Of a DNA stretch of 64,000 nt, positions 37,394 to 46,586 are shown piece by piece. Each line of letters starts with the position of its first letter. Positions within the stretch are counted from its first letter, which is position 1. The notes beneath the pieces are model-generated. The model searched no databases. It was not told where the DNA came from and saw only the letters and a list, made by a program, of their open reading frames with translations. This stretch comes from Halopseudomonas yangmingensis (GTDB taxonomy: Bacteria > Pseudomonadota > Gammaproteobacteria > Pseudomonadales > Pseudomonadaceae), in NCBI RefSeq assembly GCF_900114825.1, contig NZ_FOUI01000002.1, positions 363,002-427,001 of the forward strand. The letters run 5' to 3'. Position numbers and translations under genes: made by a program.

Positions 37394-39514
37394 ATGACCC
37401 GCGACATCCGGATGACCTGCACCCGCTACAGCCTCTTCATCGCTTTACTGGCCAGTATCTACAGCGGCCAGCCGATGGCCGAGAACGCAAGCCTCGCCCT
37501 GCCGGCACAGCGCATTCTCGGCAGTCAGCCCGGCACCGCACACCTGCCGCAACCGCTGAGCCGCAGCATCATCAGTGGCGACCGCCTGAACAACGCAAAC
37601 GCCGGCGCACACATCTCCGAAAGCCTGCAACAGGTGCCCGGCCTGCTGGCACTGGATCGCCAGAACCACGCCCAGGACCTGCAGATCTCCTCACGCGGCT
37701 TTGGCGCACGTGCCAGCTTCGGTGTGCGCGGTGTACGCCTATCGCAGGACGGCATTCCCCTGACCATGCCCGATGGCCAGGGCCAGCCGGCACTCTTCGA
37801 TCTGGACAACCTGCAGCGTCTGGAGGTGCTGCGCGGCCCGCTGGCCAGCCTGTATGGCAATGCCTCCGGCGGCATCATCCAGGCCTTCAGTGCTGAACCC
37901 CCTTTGTTTCCGACTCTCGACAACCGCAGCGCTGCAGGCAGTGACGGTTTGTGGCGCAGCCGGTTACGCTATGGCGCCCAGTACGGCGATCTGAACCTGT
38001 CGACCAACCTGAGTCGCCTGGAAAGTGACGGCTACCGCGATCACAGCCGGGTTCGCCGCGACACCGGCAACCTGCGCCTGGGCTGGGATATCGACGAGCT
38101 ATCCAGCCTGACTTTACTGGTCAATAGCCTCGACCAGCCCGACACCCAAGACCCCCTCGGCCTGAGCGCCAGCGAACTGCGCGCAGATCGCCGCCAGTCG
38201 GTCGCCGCCAGCCGCCTGTTCAACACCCGCAAAAGCGTCCGCCACCAACAAGCCGGGCTCAACTACCAGCGCCAAGTGCACAACGCAGACCAGCTGACCT
38301 TTATGTTGTACGGCGGCACCCGCGACGTGCAGCAGTTTCTGGGCTTTCCCGGCGACAACCAGCAGCGGCCGGATGGCAGCCTGCGTCCAGGCAGCGGTGG
38401 CGTGATCGAACTGGACAGAAGCTTCCACGGCGGCGAACTGGGCTGGGAGCGCCAGACACTCCTGTTCAATCAGCCGCTGCAACTGGCTGCCGGGCTCACA
38501 CTTGACCATCAGGGCGAACAGCGTCGCGGCTTCGTCAACCTGCGCGGCAGCAAAGGGGAGCTCAGGCGCAACGAGTACAATCGCGTGGACAGCCGTGACC
38601 TGTGGCTGATCAGTCGCTGGCAACCGGCAGCGCGCTGGGAGCTGACCGCCGGCCTGCGCCACAGCCGCATCACCTTCGACTCCGACGACCGCTATATCGC
38701 GGACACCAGCGACGACAGCGGCCAGCTGCGCTTCCGGCGCAGCAGCCCGGCGCTGGGCCTGAGCTGGCAGTGGACGCCGCAACTGAACCTGTATGGCGCA
38801 CTCGGACAAGGCTTTGAAACGCCCACCTTCCAGGAACTCGCCTACCGGCCCGAAGGCACCGGCCTGAACCTGGCACTCAAGCCGGCACGGTCGACCAATG
38901 CCGAGCTCGGCCTGCGCTGGCAACACCAGCACGGCCAACTCGACCTGGCGCTGTTTGAAAGTCGCGTACGCGATGAGATCATCCCCGGCGAGCCACAAGC
39001 CGGCACCGACCGCAGCACCTTCACCAATGCCGCCCGTTCACAGCGGCGCGGCATCGAACTGCAACTGCAGCAGCAACTGGACCATGGCTTCAGCAGTCAT
39101 CTCGCCTGGACCTGGCTTGACGCACGCTTCCAGCGCTACCGGCGTGCTGACGGCAGCGACCTGGGCGGACGCCAACTACCCGGCATCCCCCGGCAACTGC
39201 TGTATGCCGAACTGCAGTGGCAGGCAGCCGGCAGCGGCTTCACCAGCGCCCTGGAGCTGCAGCACATGAGCCGCCGCTACGCAACCGACGACAACCGCGC
39301 CGACACGCCCGGGCATAGGTTACTGCACTGGCGTGCCGCCCATCGCCAGCAGATCGGCAACTGGCGACTCGAACCCTTTGTGCGCATCAATAACCTGACC
39401 GACCGCCATTACGTCGGCAGCCTGATCGTCAACGCGGCAAACCAGCGCTACTACGAACCCGCTCCCGGCCGCCAATGGCTGGCCGGTGTCGGACTGGAGT
39501 ATCAGTGGCGCTGA
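37394..39514 (+). CDS. TonB-dependent outer-membrane receptor (YncD/PqqU-like)
   Basis: The 706-residue TonB-dependent transporter has a signal peptide (YSLFIALLASIYSGQPMA), a plug domain (HISESLQQVPGLLALDRQNHAQDLQISSRGFGARASFGVRGVRLSQDGIPLTMPDGQGQPALFDLDNLQRLEVLRGPLASLYGNASGGII) and a 22-strand-type barrel ending in LEYQWR. The RGFGAR-x-FGVRG-x-R and DGIPxTMPDGQGQ stretches recall E. coli YncD, now PqqU, which imports pyrroloquinoline quinone. No TonB box was clear. It is transcribed away from marR and may be regulated with it. The ligand is uncertain; siderophores remain possible. Confidence 0.85.
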   Translation: MTRDIRMTCTRYSLFIALLASIYSGQPMAENASLALPAQRILGSQPGTAHLPQPLSRSIISGDRLNNANAGAHISESLQQVPGLLALDRQNHAQDLQISSRGFGARASFGVRGVRLSQDGIPLTMPDGQGQPALFDLDNLQRLEVLRGPLASLYGNASGGIIQAFSAEPPLFPTLDNRSAAGSDGLWRSRLRYGAQYGDLNLSTNLSRLESDGYRDHSRVRRDTGNLRLGWDIDELSSLTLLVNSLDQPDTQDPLGLSASELRADRRQSVAASRLFNTRKSVRHQQAGLNYQRQVHNADQLTFMLYGGTRDVQQFLGFPGDNQQRPDGSLRPGSGGVIELDRSFHGGELGWERQTLLFNQPLQLAAGLTLDHQGEQRRGFVNLRGSKGELRRNEYNRVDSRDLWLISRWQPAARWELTAGLRHSRITFDSDDRYIADTSDDSGQLRFRRSSPALGLSWQWTPQLNLYGALGQGFETPTFQELAYRPEGTGLNLALKPARSTNAELGLRWQHQHGQLDLALFESRVRDEIIPGEPQAGTDRSTFTNAARSQRRGIELQLQQQLDHGFSSHLAWTWLDARFQRYRRADGSDLGGRQLPGIPRQLLYAELQWQAAGSGFTSALELQHMSRRYATDDNRADTPGHRLLHWRAAHRQQIGNWRLEPFVRINNLTDRHYVGSLIVNAANQRYYEPAPGRQWLAGVGLEYQWR

Positions 39515-39588
39515 GCAAACCGAGGGACGCGGGCATCTCCGACAAACGATGATTGACCCGCCCCGGACAGCCGCCCGAATATTTCAAT

Positions 39589-39605
39589 ATTTTTGACACA
39601 AAAAT
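39589..39605. promoter_or_regulatory. Inverted repeat upstream of bauA
   Basis: ATTTTTG-ACA-CAAAAAT is a perfect 7-bp inverted repeat 161 bases before bauA. The left part, ATTTTTGACA, recurs at 39712-39721, 45 bases before the gene. Two such sites suggest an activator or repressor binding region for the bau genes, for example a BauR-type regulator encoded elsewhere. Confidence 0.4.
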
Positions 39606-39765
39606 CCTTTTACTGACAGACACCACTAGCTGAACCAGACACAGAAAAAGGAATAAGAGACTGCATCCGCTGCCGTCCACAGACAACCCCACACCCCCTT
39701 TTGCGTTTGTTATTTTTGACATAGACTCTGGGCATTCACCCGCCAGTCCAGCCCAGGAAACCGCC

Positions 39766-41106
39766 ATGGACAGCTTGCAAGACCCCGCCAGCCTGCTGAG
39801 CAGCCAGAACCTCGACGCCTTCTGGATGCCGTTCACCGCCAACCGCCAGTTCAAACAGCGCCCACGCCTGCTGGAAAGCGCCGAAGGCATGTACTACCGC
39901 GACGTCGACGGCCGCCCGATCCTCGACGGCACCGCCGGCCTGTGGTGCTGCAACGCCGGCCACGGCCGGATCGAAATTGCCGAAGCAGTCAGCCGGCAAA
40001 TCAGCCACATGGACTTCGCCCCGACTTTCCAGATGGGCCACCCGCTGCCCTTCGAACTGGCCGAACGACTCGCCGAGATCGCCCCACCCGGCCTCGACCG
40101 GGTGTTCTTCACCAACTCCGGTTCGGAATCGGTCGACACCGCCCTGAAAATCGCCCTGGCCTACCACCGCGCCCGTGGCGAAGGCACCCGCACCCGCCTG
40201 ATCGGCCGAGAACTCGGCTACCACGGCGTCGGCTTCGGCGGCATCTCGGTCGGCGGCATGGTCAACAACCGCAAGGCCTTCAGCGTGCAGCTGCCCGGCG
40301 TCGACCACCTGTCACACACCCTCGACCTGGAACGCAACGCCTTCACCCGAGGCCTGCCGGAACACGGCGCCGAACTGGCCGAGCAGCTGGAACGGCTGGT
40401 CACCCTGCACGGCGCAGAAAACATCGCCGCCGTGATCGTCGAACCCATGTCCGGCTCGGCCGGCGTGATACTGCCGCCCAAGGGCTACCTGCAACGCCTG
40501 CGCGAGATCACCCGGCGCCACGGCATACTGCTGATCTTCGACGAAGTGATCACCGGCTACGGCCGCCTCGGCGCACCCTTCGCCGCGCAGCGCTGGGGCG
40601 TCACCCCGGATATCATCACCACCGCCAAGGGCCTGACCAACGGCGCCATCCCGATGGGCGCGGTATTCGTCAACCGCATCATCCAGGACGCCTTCATGCA
40701 CGGCCCGCAGGGCATGATCGAACTGTTCCACGGCTACACCTACTCCGGCCACCCGGTTGCCGCCGCCGCTGCCCTCGCCACCCTCGACATCTACGCCCGC
40801 GACGGCCTGCTGCAACGCGCCCTGGAACTGGAAGACTACTGGCAGGAAGCCCTGCACAGCCTCAAGGGGCTGCCGCACGTGATCGATATTCGCAACACCG
40901 GCCTGGTCGGCGCCGTGCACCTCGCCAGCCGCGACGGCGCCCCCGGCAGCCGCGGCTACGACGTCTTCGAGGAATGCTTCTGGCAGGGCGTGATGGTTCG
41001 CTGCACCGGCGACATCATCGCCATGTCACCGCCGTTGATTGCCGAAAAGGAACATATTGACCAGTTGGTTGAGGTCCTTGGCCGGGTGATTGCCAAAACG
41101 GCATAA
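39766..41106 (+). CDS. bauA: Beta-alanine (omega-amino acid)--pyruvate aminotransferase
   Basis: The 446-residue class III PLP enzyme transfers the amino group of beta-alanine to pyruvate, giving malonate semialdehyde. Lys288 in [18 protein letters not shown] is the PLP lysine; [19 protein letters not shown] and [13 protein letters not shown] are cofactor sites. The N-terminal [13 protein letters not shown] is typical of omega-amino acid--pyruvate aminotransferases. It starts the bau cluster; P. aeruginosa has bauA, bauB and bauC together. Similar enzymes also accept other amines, so substrate range is inferred from context. Confidence 0.92.
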   Translation: MDSLQDPASLLSSQNLDAFWMPFTANRQFKQRPRLLESAEGMYYRDVDGRPILDGTAGLWCCNAGHGRIEIAEAVSRQISHMDFAPTFQMGHPLPFELAERLAEIAPPGLDRVFFTNSGSESVDTALKIALAYHRARGEGTRTRLIGRELGYHGVGFGGISVGGMVNNRKAFSVQLPGVDHLSHTLDLERNAFTRGLPEHGAELAEQLERLVTLHGAENIAAVIVEPMSGSAGVILPPKGYLQRLREITRRHGILLIFDEVITGYGRLGAPFAAQRWGVTPDIITTAKGLTNGAIPMGAVFVNRIIQDAFMHGPQGMIELFHGYTYSGHPVAAAAALATLDIYARDGLLQRALELEDYWQEALHSLKGLPHVIDIRNTGLVGAVHLASRDGAPGSRGYDVFEECFWQGVMVRCTGDIIAMSPPLIAEKEHIDQLVEVLGRVIAKTA

Positions 41107-41157
41107 CGACACTGCCAGCACCAACTGGTTTCGCTGATCACAGCACAATAATTTGGA

Positions 41158-41266
41158 CGGGCCATGTCGGGCCTGTTGGCGTGGACCGTCGATGGCATGG
41201 ATGCCATCGACGAGCTACATGGACGTACTTGCCGCGTGTCCACGCCAGCAGGCCCGACATAGCCCG
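41158..41266. repeat. Long-hairpin intergenic repeat, copy B
   Basis: Outer arms of 29 bases (41158-41186 and 41238-41266, e.g. GTCGGGCCTGTTGGCGTGG) match with two differences, both compatible with G-U pairs. The 51-base core starts with CGTCGATGGCAT and forms an inner hairpin CGATGGCAT/ATGCCATCG with a two-base loop. It aligns with copies A and C but its stems have different sequence. It lies between bauA and bauC, both on the plus strand, so it would be part of any joint transcript. Confidence 0.75.
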
Positions 41267-41309
41267 ATGCACCGAACTCGAACCGCACGGACTACCAGGA
41301 ACCGACCCC

Positions 41310-42806
<1,497 letters not shown>

Positions 42807-42813
42807 GGCGCCC

Positions 42814-43197
42814 ATGCCGATCAACGACATTATCGACCTGGCCAGTACCGACAGCCCCGCCGAGCACTACCGCCCGGCGGCGGAGAAAATCCTCGCCGGC
42901 GACCCGGCGCAGTGGGTGCGCAACCACTACAGCAGCCCCTGCCAGCAATTCCACTGCGGTATCTGGGAAGCCGAGCCGGGCCACTGGACCATCAGCTACA
43001 GCGAGCATGAGTACTGCGAGATCCTCGAAGGCGAATCGGTACTGCATGATGCCGACGGCGGCAGCCGCCTGCTGCGCGCCGGCGACCGCTTCGTGATCCC
43101 CGCCGGTTTCTGCGGCAGCTGGGAAGTGCGCCAGCGCACCCGCAAGGTCTATGTGATCTTCGAGCAGGCAGAGCCATCGGCGCCAGCAGGAAACTAA
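42814..43197 (+). CDS. Cupin-domain protein of the bau cluster (BauB-like)
   Basis: The 127-residue single cupin has a DUF861-type pattern: GIWEAEPGHWTISYSEHEYCEILEGESVLHDADGGSRLLRAGDRFVIPAGFCGSWEVRQRTRKVYVIFE. Metal ligands could be the His and Glu of SEHEYCEI. It begins seven bases after bauC. P. aeruginosa has a small gene, bauB, of unknown function in the same cluster, probably the counterpart of this gene; I cannot confirm homology from here. Confidence 0.8.
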   Translation: MPINDIIDLASTDSPAEHYRPAAEKILAGDPAQWVRNHYSSPCQQFHCGIWEAEPGHWTISYSEHEYCEILEGESVLHDADGGSRLLRAGDRFVIPAGFCGSWEVRQRTRKVYVIFEQAEPSAPAGN

Positions 43198-43335
43198 TGG
43201 TCCATACGTGACCAGTCAGTTACATTCCTCGTCAACCTGAGCATTCGAACAACGCCCGATGCCAAATTTTCCGGCATTGTGCAGACGCGTCGCCACTGCC
43301 GACCTCTGCCAGGGCCCAGCGAGGAGTTCAATCTG

Positions 43336-45240
43336 ATGTCGCGTTTGCCGGTCATCGTCGGATTCGGCGGCTACAATGCCGCCGGCCGCAGCTCGTTCCA
43401 CCACGCCTTCCGGCGCACCGTGCTGGAGTCCCTGCCGGACGCCGAGCGTCAGCAAACGCTGGCCGGCCTGGCGGTGCTGATGAAACTGGTCAAGGTGGAG
43501 AATGGCGAGTATCGGGATGCCGATGGCCAGCCACTGGATCTGGCCGCTATCGAACAGCGCTTCGGCGAGCAGATTGTTGCCGGCACCCTGGTACGGCGCA
43601 TCGAAAAAACCCATCTGGATGTGGACGCCGCGCACTGGCAGAAAAACCTCACGGTGACCGGTGAAGCCGGCAAGCCTTTCTCCTTTATCACCCTGGCCAA
43701 GCAGTTGCCCGAACCCTTGCCAACCGACTGGGTGGTCGAGCCACTGAATGACAGCGACGTACTGGTCACCGTGTACGACGGCTGCGACCTCAAGGTCGAC
43801 AGCTACCGTGCGCTGCCGGTGAAATCCGCCGGCCAGCTGCCGACCGGCTTCGAGCCGGGCGAACACTATGCCTCGCGCTTCCACCCGCGCGGCCTGCAAC
43901 TGACCATAGTCGCCGCCACCGATGCGCTGCGCTCGACCGGCATCGAGTGGAGCGAGATAGTCAACCGCGTGCAGCCGGATGAAATCGCCGTATTCGCCAG
44001 CAGCGCCATGAGCCAGCTCGACGACAACAGCTTTGGCGGCGTCATGCAGTCACGCCTGAAGGGCAACCGGGTCAGCGCCAAGCAGCTGCCGCTGGGCCTG
44101 AACAGCATGCCGGCGGACTTTATCAACGCCTACATCCTCGGCAGCGTCGGCACCACCGGCGCCATCACCGGCGCCTGCGCCAGTTTCCTGTATAACCTGC
44201 AAAAGGCCATCGACCTGATCGACAGCGGCAAGGCCCGGGTGGTACTGGTCGGCAATGCCGAGGCGCCGATCACCGCCGAGTGCATCGAAGGCTATGGCGC
44301 GATGAGTGCACTGGCCACCGAGGACGGCCTGCGCAGCATCGAAGGGCAGGACGATGTCGACTTCCGCCGCGCCAGCCGGCCGTTCGGGCAGAACTGCGGC
44401 TTCACCCTTGCCGAGTCCGGGCAGTTCTTCGTGCTGATGGACGATGCACTGGCAATCGAGCTGGGTGCCGACATCCATGGCGCCGCCACCGATGTGTTCA
44501 TCAATGCCGACGGCTTCAAGAAGTCGATTTCCGCGCCCGGTCCGGGCAACTACCTGACCATGGCCAAGGCGGTACATGCGGCCATGCAGATCGTCGGTCC
44601 GGAGGCAGTACACGGTCGCAGCTTCGTGCATGCGCATGGCTCCAGCACCCCAGCCAACCGGGTCACCGAGTCGGAACTGCTGGACCGGGTAGCCGGCGCC
44701 TTCGGCATTGCCGACTGGCCGGTCGCGGCGGCCAAGGCCTTTGTCGGCCACTCACTGGCCAGCGCCAGTGCCGACCAATTGGCCTTTGCCCTCGGCAGCT
44801 TCAAGTACCAGATCGTTCCCGGCATCAAGACCATCGATGCGGTGGCCAGCGATGTACACCAGCAGCACCTGCGTTTCAGCACCCGCGACATTCCGCGCCA
44901 GGACCAGCCGCTGGAGGTGTGCTTCATCAATTCCAAGGGGTTTGGCGGCAACAATGCCAGCGCAGTGATACTGGCACCCGCGGTGGTCGAACGCATGCTG
45001 CAAAAGCGCTATGGCGACGCGGTGTATGCCGACTACTGCCAGCGCCGCGAACAGACACGCGCCGCTGCCAGTGCCTATGACCAGCGCGTGCTCAAGGGCC
45101 AGCTGGAGGTGATCTACAACTTCGGCCACGGTATGATCGAGGAGGCGCAGCTGGAACTCAGCGAAGACGGCATCCGCATCCCCGGCTTCAGCCAGCCACT
45201 GACCTTCAAGGCCGACCGGCGCTTTGAGGATATGCTCTAG
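43336..45240 (+). CDS. fabY: Beta-ketoacyl-ACP synthase FabY
   Basis: The 634-residue protein matches Pseudomonas FabY, which starts fatty-acid synthesis by condensing acetyl-CoA with malonyl-ACP, replacing FabH in these bacteria. The thiolase-fold part has nucleophile Cys281 in ITGACASFLYN, and histidines in FVHAHGSSTPANRVTE and KAFVGHSLASAS. The N-terminal 170 residues and the C-terminal tail are longer than in FabB/FabF, as expected for FabY. The start at 43336 follows GAGGAG at 43321-43326; an upstream in-frame ATG has no such site. It is a single-gene unit. Confidence 0.9.
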   Translation: MSRLPVIVGFGGYNAAGRSSFHHAFRRTVLESLPDAERQQTLAGLAVLMKLVKVENGEYRDADGQPLDLAAIEQRFGEQIVAGTLVRRIEKTHLDVDAAHWQKNLTVTGEAGKPFSFITLAKQLPEPLPTDWVVEPLNDSDVLVTVYDGCDLKVDSYRALPVKSAGQLPTGFEPGEHYASRFHPRGLQLTIVAATDALRSTGIEWSEIVNRVQPDEIAVFASSAMSQLDDNSFGGVMQSRLKGNRVSAKQLPLGLNSMPADFINAYILGSVGTTGAITGACASFLYNLQKAIDLIDSGKARVVLVGNAEAPITAECIEGYGAMSALATEDGLRSIEGQDDVDFRRASRPFGQNCGFTLAESGQFFVLMDDALAIELGADIHGAATDVFINADGFKKSISAPGPGNYLTMAKAVHAAMQIVGPEAVHGRSFVHAHGSSTPANRVTESELLDRVAGAFGIADWPVAAAKAFVGHSLASASADQLAFALGSFKYQIVPGIKTIDAVASDVHQQHLRFSTRDIPRQDQPLEVCFINSKGFGGNNASAVILAPAVVERMLQKRYGDAVYADYCQRREQTRAAASAYDQRVLKGQLEVIYNFGHGMIEEAQLELSEDGIRIPGFSQPLTFKADRRFEDML

Positions 45241-45247
45241 GCCGACT

Positions 45248-45292
45248 GGCCAGCGGCAGCCACGCGCCGTTCTGGCGCGCCTGCCGCTGGCC
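45248..45292. terminator. Large two-part hairpin between fabY and the GST gene
   Basis: GGCCAGCGGCAG and CTGCCGCTGGCC pair perfectly over 12 bases, and inside is a GCGCC/GGCGC hairpin. The site lies in the 62-base gap between two converging genes, so a bidirectional terminator is likely, although no T-run is present. Confidence 0.6.
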
Positions 45293-45302
45293 CAGCCAGG
45301 TC

Positions 45303-45962
45303 TCAGTGCTTGGCGCGTGCTGCGGCGATAAAGGCGGCCATTTCGGCGTTCTTGTCCGCCTCGATCTTCTGCACATTGGGGTTCTGCGCCAGCAGCGCCA
45401 GCAGTTCGCGGGCCTTCGGCAGGTCGGCCAGCAGGTCGATGCCGCCGATGCGCTTGGCCACCGTGCAGGCCAGGTCGATGCTGTAGAGGAACATCAGGTC
45501 GGCAATGCTCATCTCGCTGCCGGCCACATAGGGCGCGAAGCTGGCATGCCGGCCCAGCGCGGCAACGCCGGCCTGCAGTTCGGCCAGTGTCTTGTCCTTG
45601 ATCGCCTGATCAACCTTGCCGCCAAAGAACACTTCCGGGTAGCAGGCACGCGCCGGCAGTTCGATATACAGCTCGATTTCCTTGGTCAGCGCGCGTACCC
45701 GCGCCCGCTCGTAGGGGTCCTTCGGCAGCAGCGGCTTGCCACCCTGAGTGTCCTCAAGATACTCGAGGATCACGTTGGTTTCGTTGATGATGCCCTCTTC
45801 CACTTCCAGGCAGGGCACCTTGCCACGCGGGCTGATGCGCAGGAACTCGGCATCCTGACTCGGATGCACGGTGTTCACATCAAACGCCAGGCCCTTCTCC
45901 ATCAGCGCCAGCTTGACCATATTGAAGTAGTTGCTTACGGCGAAGCCGTGCAGTCTGAGCAT
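45303..45962 (-). CDS. Glutathione S-transferase family protein
   Basis: The 219-residue protein has an N-terminal thioredoxin-like domain (MLRLHGFAVSNYFNMVKLALMEKGLAFDVNTVHP... PRGKVPCLEVEEGIINETNVILEYLED) with the glutathione-binding cis-Pro and ET(N)-type Ser/Thr position, and a helical C-terminal domain containing SIADLMFLYSIDLACTVAKRIG. The active-site Ser/Tyr is likely in the AVSNYFN segment. Start 45962 is preceded by GGAG. An upstream extension to 46136 would read through repeat copy C and is rejected. Substrate is unknown. Confidence 0.88.
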   Translation of the reverse strand: MLRLHGFAVSNYFNMVKLALMEKGLAFDVNTVHPSQDAEFLRISPRGKVPCLEVEEGIINETNVILEYLEDTQGGKPLLPKDPYERARVRALTKEIELYIELPARACYPEVFFGGKVDQAIKDKTLAELQAGVAALGRHASFAPYVAGSEMSIADLMFLYSIDLACTVAKRIGGIDLLADLPKARELLALLAQNPNVQKIEADKNAEMAAFIAAARAKH

Positions 45963-46030
45963 ATTGCGATTCTCCGTTGTGGTTTGTGGCCGATCCACAC
46001 CTGCAACCGGCCGGACAGTATAGGTGCCGG

Positions 46031-46137
46031 CGTACTTGCCGGTCAGCCATTGTGGACACGCCGTAAACCCATCCCTGGGGGCTCGGCGACGCCCATCCAG
46101 GGCGTCGACGGTCCACAACAGCTGACCGGCAAGCACG
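46031..46137. repeat. Long-hairpin intergenic repeat, copy C (compact)
   Basis: Outer arms of 27 bases (46031-46057 and 46111-46137, e.g. CTTGCCGGTCAGC) match at 24 positions. In reverse orientation the core shows CGACGCCC/GGGCGTCG with a short loop and then GGGTTTACGGCGTGTCC, the same ends as copy A. It lies in the 378-base region 45963-46340 between the divergent GST gene and the TIGR02647 gene. The rest of that region has no further gene or promoter that I can mark. Confidence 0.75.
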
Positions 46138-46340
46138 CTATCGAGCTCGCTGCACTGAGCCGTGCAGTGTTCAGATAAAACAACGACACTACTGCCCCCA
46201 TGCCACGCCGTCCAGCGCCATCAGCCGGCTGAATGGGGCCCTGCCAGTAACAACGAAACGCCTGCGACAAGCAGTCCATGCTTTTGCCCGAACAACTCGC
46301 TAGACTGCAAGGGAAACCCCACCACACAGGCACGGCACCG

Positions 46341-46577
46341 ATGCTCAGCAAAGACGAAATCGACGAAATCAACCTGCTCGCCCAGTTCAGCCTGGACAGC
46401 GACCACGCCGGCCTCAAGGTACACAGCCACGAAGCCGACCCGGCGCTGGTGGCCGCCGCCGCCCGCCTGCATGCCCGCGGCCTGATCACCCAGGTCGACG
46501 GTGGCTACCTGACCAGCCTCGGCCTGGATGCCGCCGAACACGTCCAGGCATTGCTGATTATCCTGCGCGCCCGCTGA
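46341..46577 (+). CDS. TIGR02647-type conserved small protein
   Basis: The 78-residue protein (MLSKDEIDEINLLAQFSLDSDHAGLKVHSHEADPALVAAAARLHARGLITQVDGGYLTSLGLDAAEHVQALLIIL) matches what I know as a small family conserved in Pseudomonas, without known function. The helical pattern and basic-hydrophobic C-terminus suggest a winged-helix-like fold. The ATG at 46341 is preferred to an upstream one at 46278. It precedes cyaA by nine bases, so they may be co-transcribed. Confidence 0.75.
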   Translation: MLSKDEIDEINLLAQFSLDSDHAGLKVHSHEADPALVAAAARLHARGLITQVDGGYLTSLGLDAAEHVQALLIILRAR

Positions 46578-46586
46578 GGTCACTGC

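Noticed and set aside
45963..46136. N-terminal extension of the GST-like gene
   Set aside because: It would be translated from repeat copy C and leader sequence; the ATG at 45962 has a ribosome-binding site and starts the normal GST fold.
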